From JAMLIN01 sp964509685 (lineage in GTDB: Bacteria > Pseudomonadota > Gammaproteobacteria > Burkholderiales > Burkholderiaceae_E), in the NCBI GenBank assembly GCA_964509685.1, contig CAZDYQ010000006.1, positions 1-64,000 of the forward strand: DNA of 64,000 nt, read 5' to 3'. The notes under the pieces are model-generated. The model saw only the letters and a list, made by a program, of their open reading frames with translations. It searched no databases and was not told where the DNA came from. Each line of letters begins with the position of its first letter. Position 1 is the first letter of the stretch. Of this stretch, positions 7,246 to 14,986 are shown piece after piece. The position numbers were made by a program, and so were the translations under genes.

Positions 7246-9335
7246 GAGGTCGTCGCCGGCAGGGTGAAGCCCACGCGCACGCCGCCGCCCTCGTTCTGGG
7301 CGAACACATGCCCGCCGTGGAACTCAGCAATGAGGCGCACCAGGTACAGCCCGAGCCCCAGATGGCTGCTCGAGGCGCTGCGCGAGTCGCGCACCGACAC
7401 CATGGAATCGAACAGGCTTTCGCCCATCGACTCGGGCAGCGGCTGGCCGAGGTTGAAGACCGAGACCCGCCAGCCCGCGACGGGCCGGCGCCCGCCGGCG
7501 GGATCGGCGAGCTCGCGGGCCTCGAGATCGACCCGGATGGTGGTGCCGGGAACCGCGAAGTCGACGGCATTGGCCACCAGCTTGTCGAGCGCCTGGGCGA
7601 TCGCCTCGGGCACGGCCTGCGCGCGGACCGGCCCTTGCGGCTGGGTGAGCTCGAAGACCGCGGCGGGATAGGCGAGGCGGTAGGCCTCCACGCAGCTCGC
7701 CACCAGGCTGCCGAGGTCCACCTCCTCGAGCTGGCTGTCGCCCAGCATCGTCTCGAGGCTGGAGGCCTCGCCCATGCTCGCGACGATCTTCTCCAGCCGG
7801 GCCGCCCCCTGCTGGGCGCGCTCGGCATAGGCCGCCTGCCGGGCCTGGTCTTCCTCGGCGACCAGGTTCTCGAGCGAGCTGCGGACCACCATGATGGGCG
7901 TGCGCAACTCGTGGACCAGTCGTCCACGCAGCTTGCTGAGGTACTCCTGGTGCTCGCGCAGCCGGCCGAGCACCCGCTCGTAGCCGATCGCGAGCTCGCC
8001 GACCTCGTCGAGCATGCGGAACTGCGGAATGGTGCCCACCACCCGTCCCCGGGCGTCGATCGCCGCCTCCGCGGCCCGCCGCAGCCTCACGATCCGGGCG
8101 ACGGTGATGGTGGCCACCAGCAGCAGGGCCACCACCGTGCCGGCCAGCGCGAGCGCCGCGAGCAGCGTGAGCTGCTCGAGCGCCTGCTGGCCGAGCGCGA
8201 GCCGCGAGCCGGTGCTCTCCTCCAGCACCAGCGCCCCCACCACCTGGTCGCCGGACCAGATGGGCTGGGCGACGGTCAGCAGCCAGACCGGCATGCCGCC
8301 CACCAGCCCCGTGCGCAGCCACTGCTGCGCCGGCACCCCGGTCAGCGCCTTGGCGAGCGCCGAGACGGCGGCGCGCGATTCGTCGCTGCCGTCGCCGCTG
8401 TCCACGAGGTTGATCGCATCGATCTCCGGGCGCAGGCGCGAGGCCACGGCCAGCAGCCAGCGCGCGAGGTGCGATGTCCAGCCGCGCGCCGGCTGCTCCG
8501 GGCTCGCGAGGCTGCCCTGACGGGCCAGCTGGACGCCCGTCACGTCGTACACCGCCACCCGGCCGCTCGCCCGCGACAGGGCGCCGATCGTGAGCGCCCA
8601 CTGCCTTTCGCGCGCCTCGTCGGTCTTGTCGCCCGGCGGCCGCGACAGGGCGAGCAGCCCCGAATCGGCCGTGGCCTCCAGGCGGCGGCTGCCGAAGTAG
8701 TCGACGTCCTCGACCAGGACCCGCATCAGCATCGATTCGGGCACCTCGGCTTCCGCGATCCAGCCGCCCTGGCGCGCGGCCGCCACGCCGACGACCTCCT
8801 GCATGGCCTCGGGCTCGTCGCCGTAAAACACCCGCATCCGGTCCCCGGGGCCGTCGCTGTCCGGCGCGACATAGCGCTCGTCGACCACCTCGGCCAGCAC
8901 GAAGACCTTGCCCGGGTGCTCCTGCGAGCGCGCCACGGCGATGCGCGGCGCCAGCGTCTCGCGCGGGGCATCGCCCCGGACGGTGACGGGCAGGGCGCGG
9001 CGGGCCACCTCCACCCATTCGCGCGCATCGGCATCGACCCGGGCGGGCCCGAGGAGGTCGAGGGTGATCGGCTCGGTGTCGGGGGGATGGGCGCTCGAAC
9101 CGCCCGGCGCGGCGAAGAGCTCCGGCCGCTCGTGCAGCGAGGTGGCGAGGTTGCGCGCGGCGACCACGAGGTTCTCGAGCCGCTCGTCGCGGGCGAGCTC
9201 GGCCATCTCGTCCACGAAGCGCAGGCCGATCCAGGGAAGCCCGAGGAGCGGCAGCAGGGCCACCAGCAACATGAAGCGCAGGCCGAAGCGCGGTCGCCAT
9301 CCCCACAGGGGGCGCCGCCCCGCACGGTCAGCCAC
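7242..9335 (-). CDS. pdsS: Sensor histidine kinase of the proteobacterial dedicated sortase system
   Basis: Inner-membrane sensor kinase of 697 aa. A transmembrane helix at about 20-40 is followed by a roughly 370-residue periplasmic region, a second helix, a HAMP-like linker, HisKA with the phospho-accepting histidine in LVHELRTPI (about His475) and a C-terminal HATPase domain. Length and architecture fit the TIGR03785 type of kinase named for the dedicated sortase system. A GTG start at 9335 is chosen; it overlaps the response regulator stop by 8 nt. The stimulus is unknown. It overlaps srkA downstream by 4 nt. Confidence 0.85.
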   Translation of the reverse strand: MADRAGRRPLWGWRPRFGLRFMLLVALLPLLGLPWIGLRFVDEMAELARDERLENLVVAARNLATSLHERPELFAAPGGSSAHPPDTEPITLDLLGPARVDADAREWVEVARRALPVTVRGDAPRETLAPRIAVARSQEHPGKVFVLAEVVDERYVAPDSDGPGDRMRVFYGDEPEAMQEVVGVAAARQGGWIAEAEVPESMLMRVLVEDVDYFGSRRLEATADSGLLALSRPPGDKTDEARERQWALTIGALSRASGRVAVYDVTGVQLARQGSLASPEQPARGWTSHLARWLLAVASRLRPEIDAINLVDSGDGSDESRAAVSALAKALTGVPAQQWLRTGLVGGMPVWLLTVAQPIWSGDQVVGALVLEESTGSRLALGQQALEQLTLLAALALAGTVVALLLVATITVARIVRLRRAAEAAIDARGRVVGTIPQFRMLDEVGELAIGYERVLGRLREHQEYLSKLRGRLVHELRTPIMVVRSSLENLVAEEDQARQAAYAERAQQGAARLEKIVASMGEASSLETMLGDSQLEEVDLGSLVASCVEAYRLAYPAAVFELTQPQGPVRAQAVPEAIAQALDKLVANAVDFAVPGTTIRVDLEARELADPAGGRRPVAGWRVSVFNLGQPLPESMGESLFDSMVSVRDSRSASSSHLGLGLYLVRLIAEFHGGHVFAQNEGGGVRVGFTLPATTS

Positions 9336-10023
9336 GGACGACGTAGCGGTAGCCGAGCCCGTAGACCGTCTCGATCGCATCGAAGTCCGGATCGACCGCC
9401 TCGAACTTGCGGCGCATCCGCTTCACGTACGAGGTCACGGTATGGTCGTCGACCACCATGCTCGCCTCGCGCATCAGCGCATCGCGGTCCTTCACGTGGC
9501 CCGGATGGCGCGCGAGGGCATGCAGCATCCAGAACTCGGTGACGGTGAGCTGCACCGGCGTGCCATTCCAGCTCGCCTCGAAGCGCTGCAGGTTGAGACG
9601 CAGCGGCCCGCGCTCGATGACGTCCTCGGCGGCGTTCGCCTGGGCGGCCAGGTCGGCCCGGCGGAACAGCGCCGTCACCCGGGCGAGCAGGTGCGGCAGG
9701 CTCACGTTCTTGGTGACGTAGTCGTCGGCCCCGAGCCGCAGGCCGGACACGATGTCGATCTCTGAGTCGCGCGCCGACAGGATCAGGATCGGCAGGCTCG
9801 GCGCGCGTCCGCGCAGCCAGCGGCAGAGCTCGAAGCCGCCCTCGGGCTCGTCGCCGAGCCCGACGTCGATGATCGCGAGGTCGGGCAGCCGTCCATCGAG
9901 GCCCTCCTGGGCGGACGGGCGGTCGGCATAGGTGGTGACCTCGTAGCCGTGGCGCGTCAGGGCGTCGCTCAGGTTTTCGCTGATCGACGGCTCGTCTTCG
10001 ATGATGGCGATACGTCTCGGCAT
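9328..10023 (-). CDS. pdsR: OmpR-type response regulator of the dedicated sortase system
   Basis: DNA-binding response regulator of 231 aa. The receiver domain has the acidic pair at residues 10-11, the phospho-acceptor in IIDVGL (Asp53) and the conserved lysine in YVTKN; a winged-helix OmpR/PhoB domain fills the C-terminus, ending YGLGYRYVVRG. It is the first gene of the regulator-kinase-srkA operon and is divergent from the VIT/vWA protein gene across a 182 bp gap that contains a perfect TGTCCC-N4-GGGACA repeat, a candidate binding site. Matches the TIGR03787 regulator type by neighbourhood and sequence. Confidence 0.88.
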   Translation of the reverse strand: MPRRIAIIEDEPSISENLSDALTRHGYEVTTYADRPSAQEGLDGRLPDLAIIDVGLGDEPEGGFELCRWLRGRAPSLPILILSARDSEIDIVSGLRLGADDYVTKNVSLPHLLARVTALFRRADLAAQANAAEDVIERGPLRLNLQRFEASWNGTPVQLTVTEFWMLHALARHPGHVKDRDALMREASMVVDDHTVTSYVKRMRRKFEAVDPDFDAIETVYGLGYRYVVRG

Positions 10024-10050
10024 GATGCAGCGAGGTTAACGCATGGACGG

Positions 10051-10066
10051 TGTCCCTTGGGGGACA
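10051..10066. promoter_or_regulatory. Candidate operator, inverted repeat TGTCCC-N4-GGGACA
   Basis: A perfect 6-4-6 inverted repeat lies between the response regulator start (10023) and the VIT/vWA protein start (10206). Its position 28 bp from the regulator start and its symmetry make it a candidate binding site for the response regulator or an unlinked factor. OmpR-type regulators usually bind direct repeats, so the assignment is tentative. Confidence 0.35.
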
Positions 10067-10205
10067 GGCGGCATGGAGCGCTTCCGTGCCTCGCCGTTGC
10101 CACATTCGATCACTCCGGTGCCCGTGCCCGCCCCGGCCGGGCCCCGCCGCGAGGGTCGAATGCGGCCTTGGGAAACACCACGAGAGAAACGCACGGGGAA
10201 CCGGG

Positions 10206-12482
10206 ATGGCGAAGCGCGACACGCGGGAATCGACGGCAGGCATGGCGGGCGGGATGGTCGGCGCCGGGGAGGCCGAGGGCCGGATCCGGCATCCGGGCGC
10301 CTGGCTCGAATGGCTGATGCTGGTGGGCTATGCGGCGGCCACGGCGATCGCGATCGGTTGCGCGCTCGCGATCCTCGTCGCGCTCACCGCCTCGGCCGCG
10401 ATGGCGGCGCCCTCCTCGATCGACGCCGAGGCGACGCGCTCGGCCCTGCAGGCGACCGAGGGCCGGATCGTCCCCGCCGCGCTTGCCGGGCTGCCGCGGG
10501 TCGCCGGCGTGGACGAGGCCGAGGGCGCCGGCCTGCTGCTCGCCACCGGCGAGGGCCTCGTGGTCGCGCCGGTGCAGGCCACCAGCACCCGCATGAAGGT
10601 GACCGGCAGCACGGTGCGCAGCGTGGTGACCCAGCGCTTCACGAATCCCAGCGACGAATCGCTGGAAGGCGTGTTCGTCTTCCCCCTGCCCGAGGACGGC
10701 GCGGTGGACCACATCCGCATGCGCGTCGGCGAGCGGGCGATCGAGGGCCGCATCGAGGACCGCGCCCAGGCGCGCGAGAACTACGAGCGCGCCAAGGCCC
10801 AGGGCCAGCAGGGCTCGCTGGTCGAGCAGGAACGCCCCGACCTCTTCACCGCCCGTGTCGCGAACATCGCCCCCTGGTCAACGGTCGAGGTCAGCATCGA
10901 GTACCAGCAGACGCTCGCGCTGCGCGACGGCGCATGGCGGCTGCGCATTCCCGCCCTGTTCGACCACCGCGCGGACGCACCCGGGTCGGCGGGCGCGACG
11001 AGCCCGCGGGTGCCCGCCATGTCGATGGCGCCGGCGGTTTCGCTCGTGGTGGACATCGATCCCGGCATGCCGATCTCCCGGCCGGTGTCGGGCTCGCACG
11101 AGGTGCTGGTGATCGAGGACCGCGCCGCGGCGGAGTCGACCGCGACGGGGGCCGAGTCGGCGCCGCGCTACCAGGTCCGCCTCAAGCCCGGGAGCGCCGC
11201 GCCCGAGCGCGACTTCGAGCTCGAGTGGCAGCCGCTTCCCGGCCATGCGCCCGTCGCGATGCTGCCGATCGAGAAGCACGGCGACAACTGGTACGCGATG
11301 CTCATGCTGACGCCGCCCGCCTCGCTGGCGAGCCCCGGCGGGCGCGCTCCGCGCGAAATCCAGTTCGTGGTGGACGCGTCCGCCTCGATGGCCGGCGAAC
11401 CGCTGGAGCAGGCCAAGGCCGCCCTGCGATTCGGCCTCGAGCGGCTCGCCCCCGGCGACCGCTTCAACCTGCTGCGTTTCGGCGACCGCGGCCAGGCCCT
11501 GTTCGACGAGCCGCGTCCGTACGATGCCCGGACCGCGCGCCAGGCGCGCGCATGGATCGCGGAGCTCGCCGCCGCCGGCGGCGCGCGCGACCCCGGCGCC
11601 ATCGAACGCGCCTTCGCGGCGCCGCTTCGCGACGGCTTCGACCACCAGGTCGTGCTCGTCGGCGACGGCCGCGTCGAGCACGAGGATGCGATGCTGCAGG
11701 TCATCGATGCCGGCGCCGGCGCGCGGCGGCTCTTCTCCGTGGGCGTGGGATCGGCCTCCAATGCATGGTTCATGGACAAGGCGGCGGAGGCCGGGCGCGG
11801 CACCTTCACCCGCATCGCGCGCATCGGCGAGGTGGAGCGGCGCATGGCGGAGCTCTTCGCCAAGCTCGGGCGGCCGCTCGTGACCGGCATCCAGATCGCG
11901 TTCGACGGCGCCCAGCCGCTCGACCCGCTGCCGGAGGCATGGGAGCTCCATGCCGGGGAGCCACTGATCGTTCGGGCGCGCTTCGCCCGTCGCCCCGCCG
12001 GCGCGACCGTGTCCGCGTGGCTCGGCGACACGCGCTGGGAGGGCCGGGTGAACGCCCGCGTGACGGAGGGCACCGGCCTGCACGTGCAGTGGGCGCGCCA
12101 GCGCATCGAGACCCTCCAGGACCGTCTGCGCTTCGCCAGCGTGTCCGAGGCCGACCAGGCGTTGCTGCGCGACGAGATCCGCGAGCTCGGCATGACCCAC
12201 CATCTCGTCACGCCCTACACCAGTCTCGTCGCGATCGACGAGTCGCCCGCGCGCCAGGTGGTGTCGCAGGCGCGGGGTTCGCGCGCCGTGGCCGGCCCGA
12301 GCATCGGCTGGGAACACATCGCGGCGCTCGCCCCGGGGCAGATGGCGCGGCTCGCCGCCGCCGGCCGCGAGATCGTCATCGGGCTCGGCATCCTGCTCTT
12401 CGCCCTGGGCCTGCTGCGGATCGGCTCGGTCCGCCAGGCCCGGCCGGCGCCGGAGCCCGTCCCCGGCCAGGCCAACCGCTGA
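10206..12482 (+). CDS. VIT and von Willebrand A domain protein, sortase-target type without sorting signal
   Basis: Membrane-anchored, mostly periplasmic protein of 758 aa. An N-terminal hydrophobic segment (about 36-66) precedes a VIT domain (about 118-245), a vWA domain starting near 383 with the MIDAS motif DASAS at about 389-393, and a C-terminal transmembrane helix (about 722-741) followed by a short arginine-containing tail. It resembles the TIGR03788 'marine proteobacterial sortase target' family. That family carries an LPXTG-like motif before the last helix; here the region reads LAPGQMARLAAAG and no such motif is present. The ATG at 10206 is chosen because the preceding frame is low-complexity noise. 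Confidence 0.85.
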   Translation: MAKRDTRESTAGMAGGMVGAGEAEGRIRHPGAWLEWLMLVGYAAATAIAIGCALAILVALTASAAMAAPSSIDAEATRSALQATEGRIVPAALAGLPRVAGVDEAEGAGLLLATGEGLVVAPVQATSTRMKVTGSTVRSVVTQRFTNPSDESLEGVFVFPLPEDGAVDHIRMRVGERAIEGRIEDRAQARENYERAKAQGQQGSLVEQERPDLFTARVANIAPWSTVEVSIEYQQTLALRDGAWRLRIPALFDHRADAPGSAGATSPRVPAMSMAPAVSLVVDIDPGMPISRPVSGSHEVLVIEDRAAAESTATGAESAPRYQVRLKPGSAAPERDFELEWQPLPGHAPVAMLPIEKHGDNWYAMLMLTPPASLASPGGRAPREIQFVVDASASMAGEPLEQAKAALRFGLERLAPGDRFNLLRFGDRGQALFDEPRPYDARTARQARAWIAELAAAGGARDPGAIERAFAAPLRDGFDHQVVLVGDGRVEHEDAMLQVIDAGAGARRLFSVGVGSASNAWFMDKAAEAGRGTFTRIARIGEVERRMAELFAKLGRPLVTGIQIAFDGAQPLDPLPEAWELHAGEPLIVRARFARRPAGATVSAWLGDTRWEGRVNARVTEGTGLHVQWARQRIETLQDRLRFASVSEADQALLRDEIRELGMTHHLVTPYTSLVAIDESPARQVVSQARGSRAVAGPSIGWEHIAALAPGQMARLAAAGREIVIGLGILLFALGLLRIGSVRQARPAPEPVPGQANR

Positions 12483-12520
12483 GGCCGTGCGGCGCCCCAC
12501 GCAGCGGGCCGCGCGTCTCG

Positions 12521-14779
12521 CTAGAGTCGCAGGACCGTCTCCAGCATCACGCTTCGGCCGGGCTGGCGATAGAACTCGAACCAGCGGCGATCGGCCAGGT
12601 TGTCGATCGCCAGGCCGAGCTCGACATGGCGGTTGAGCTGCCAGCTCGCGCGCAGGTCGAGACGGTGGTGCGCGTCGTACACGCCATACACGCCCTGCGC
12701 GGTGTTCAGGTTCATGTCGTCCCCAGAGCCGAAGACCGCGCTCGTGTAGCGCCACGCGAGCAGCCCGCCAAAGCGGCCGCGGCGATACTCGGCGCCGATC
12801 GACGCCACCGTGCGCGGCACGTCGGCGAGCTTGCGTCCCACCGTCTCCGGTTCCGCCGGGTTGTCGGTGATCTCGTAGCGGAACTGGTGGCCGAGGGCGG
12901 CCGTCAGCGCCAGGCCGCGCAGGCCCCGCGCCTGCGGCCGCCACAGGAGCGAGCCCTCGATCCCGTCGATGCGCGCCTCGGCCGCATTGACGGTCCGGGT
13001 GAGCTCCGGCGAGATCGTCCGCCGGTGGATCAGGTCGCCCAGCCGCTGGCTGTAGAGCGTGAGCGACCACTGGCTGCCCCGGCCGAAGGCCACGTCGGCG
13101 CCCACCTCGACCGCCTCGATGTGTTCGGCCTCGAGGTCCGGAGCGGGCTCGTTGACCTGGGCCACTCCCGCGATCGCCGAGGGCGAGGCGTACCTCGAGT
13201 AGAGGTCGAACAGGCTCGGCGGCCGGAAGCCGACGCCGTACGACGCCCGTAGCGCCACGCCGGGCGACACCCGCCACGACAGGGCCGCCTTGGGCGACCA
13301 GGCGTCGAAGCTGCGATCGGGATAGGCAAGGTCGAAGGCGGGCGGGGTCGATTGCGCCACGCGGCCGCGGGTGCGGTAACGGTCGTAGCGCAGGCCGAAA
13401 TAGGCGGTGAGCGACGGCGTGGCGAACCACTCGGCCTGGGCATAGGCCGAGGCGCCCGTCATGCTCCCCTGACCCAGGCTGGCCACGCCCGTCACGCTGC
13501 CCTCCTCGCGCCAGTTCGAAACCGCGTTCTCCCGCCGGTCGAGCTCGCCGCGCGACGCGGCCACGCCGACGATGGCGAACCAGTCCCGCGCCACCGGGAA
13601 CCGCCAGTTCGCGTCCATGTCGTAGCGCCGGTCAGGCTGCTCCACGAACAGGCCGGAACCGCCCGAGAGTGTGGCCCGCGCGAAGTCCGGCATCAGATAG
13701 TCGAACTCGTGGCGCAGGTAGCTCAGGCTCGCCCGGAACTCGCGCGCGCCACCGAGCGGCTGCGTCCACTGGCCCCAGACGCGCAGGTCGCGCTCGCCCG
13801 AGGGAGTGGGAATGGCGAAGCTCGCCTCGGTGAAGCGCACGCGGCGCCCGTCCCCCACGTCGGCCGAACCCGCGAGCAGCGGCGCGCCGGCGGCATCGCG
13901 CATGAAGCTGACCGGCTTGCCGTAGCCCACCTGGTAGGACGACAGGGTGGCGCCCATGCGGATGCGGCCGCCATCGGCGACCGGCCGGTCGGCCGCGATG
14001 CCGGCCTGGCTCGTATGCCAGGGCCGCTCGCCCTTGTAGCCCAGCAGCCAGGCGGGCGATCCGTCGCGTCCCCGGGTGGGCACGGCGCCGGTGACGCCCG
14101 GCATCCCGGCGCCGGGGCTCGCGTTGGCCACGACCCAGTCGCTGTCGGGATAGCCCTCGCTGTCGCGTCGGTTCCAAGAGAACGACACACCCCATCCCTC
14201 GGGATCGAAGCGCCTGCGCAGCACCAGCCCGTAGCGGTGCTGGCCCATGTTGCCGACCCCGACCCGAAGCTCGCTCACCGGCTCGTCGGGTATGACGGTG
14301 ATGTAGTTGATGACCCCGCCCATCGCATGCCCGCCATAGAGGGCGGACATAGGCCCCCGCACCACCTCGACCCGCTCGATGTCGGACACCGGGATGGACG
14401 CGACGTCGATCGCCCCCGACAGCGCGTTGTTCACGGGCATGCCGTCGACCAGCACGAGGGTTCGCATGCCGCGCGGCACGCCGCGCATCGAGAGCGCCGC
14501 CTGCGCGGATCCCGGGAAGCTGCCTCCCAGCGTCACGCCGCGCGCGTACACGTTGGGCACGTCGCGCAGCAGGTCCCCGCCGCGAGCGGGGGCGCGCAGC
14601 TCGACGGCGTCGGCGTCCACGACGCTCACGCTCGCCGGGAGCTCGAACGTCGAGGTCTCGTGGCGCGTCGCGGTGACGACGACCTCGTCGAGCGCCGGCG
14701 GCGACTGCGCCGCGCCGGTCGCGGGGATCCATGTGACGAGCGCCGTGAATGCGGCGCCGGCCATCCTGGCAGGCAACAT
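12521..14779 (-). CDS. TonB-dependent outer-membrane receptor
   Basis: Outer-membrane active transporter of 752 aa. A signal peptide ending near GAAQ (about residue 25) is followed by a TonB-box-like DEVVVTATR stretch, a plug domain (about 40-150, including the RVEVVRGPMSALYGG motif) and a 22-stranded beta barrel ending in the terminal LETVLRL with a hydrophobic last residue. It is divergent from nirS and sits 38 bp from the convergent VIT/vWA gene. No riboswitch or Fur box is obvious upstream. The ligand (heme, cobalamin, metal chelate) cannot be assigned from sequence. Confidence 0.92.
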   Translation of the reverse strand: MLPARMAGAAFTALVTWIPATGAAQSPPALDEVVVTATRHETSTFELPASVSVVDADAVELRAPARGGDLLRDVPNVYARGVTLGGSFPGSAQAALSMRGVPRGMRTLVLVDGMPVNNALSGAIDVASIPVSDIERVEVVRGPMSALYGGHAMGGVINYITVIPDEPVSELRVGVGNMGQHRYGLVLRRRFDPEGWGVSFSWNRRDSEGYPDSDWVVANASPGAGMPGVTGAVPTRGRDGSPAWLLGYKGERPWHTSQAGIAADRPVADGGRIRMGATLSSYQVGYGKPVSFMRDAAGAPLLAGSADVGDGRRVRFTEASFAIPTPSGERDLRVWGQWTQPLGGAREFRASLSYLRHEFDYLMPDFARATLSGGSGLFVEQPDRRYDMDANWRFPVARDWFAIVGVAASRGELDRRENAVSNWREEGSVTGVASLGQGSMTGASAYAQAEWFATPSLTAYFGLRYDRYRTRGRVAQSTPPAFDLAYPDRSFDAWSPKAALSWRVSPGVALRASYGVGFRPPSLFDLYSRYASPSAIAGVAQVNEPAPDLEAEHIEAVEVGADVAFGRGSQWSLTLYSQRLGDLIHRRTISPELTRTVNAAEARIDGIEGSLLWRPQARGLRGLALTAALGHQFRYEITDNPAEPETVGRKLADVPRTVASIGAEYRRGRFGGLLAWRYTSAVFGSGDDMNLNTAQGVYGVYDAHHRLDLRASWQLNRHVELGLAIDNLADRRWFEFYRQPGRSVMLETVLRL

Positions 14780-14879
14780 GTCCGGCTCCAGCGAGACACC
14801 GGTCGTCGACGGGATTCACCCGGCGCGGACCGGAAGATCATTCCGCGGAACATGGTCCGATGCCGGCGCGATCCCGCGC

Positions 14880-14921
14880 TTGAGGCAGATCAAGGCATGG
14901 CGCCGACGCGCCACGTAGGCT
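14880..14921 (+). promoter_or_regulatory. FNR/DNR box and -10 element of the nirS promoter
   Basis: TTGAG-GCAG-ATCAA at 14880-14893 matches the FNR/DNR consensus TTGAT-N4-ATCAA at nine of ten positions. Centred at 14886.5, it predicts a class II start near 14928, and TAGGCT at 14916-14921 sits where a -10 box should be. This is the expected arrangement for induction of nirS by low oxygen plus nitric oxide. The site lies 93 bp before the nirS start codon. Confidence 0.8.
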
Positions 14922-14986
14922 GCCCTCGCAGCCCGCAGAAGGCTGCAACGGCAACGACAGGCAGTCCGAACCACGGAGCACATGCC

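Noticed and set aside
10043..13252. 1069-codon plus-strand frame spanning the VIT/vWA gene and part of the TonB receptor
   Set aside because: Out of frame with the VIT/vWA protein and full of Arg/Pro/Gly runs; crosses into an opposite-strand gene.
13352..14986. N-terminal extension of the nirS frame upstream to 13352
   Set aside because: It reads through the opposite TonB-receptor gene and the FNR promoter; NirS homology and signal peptide start at 14987.
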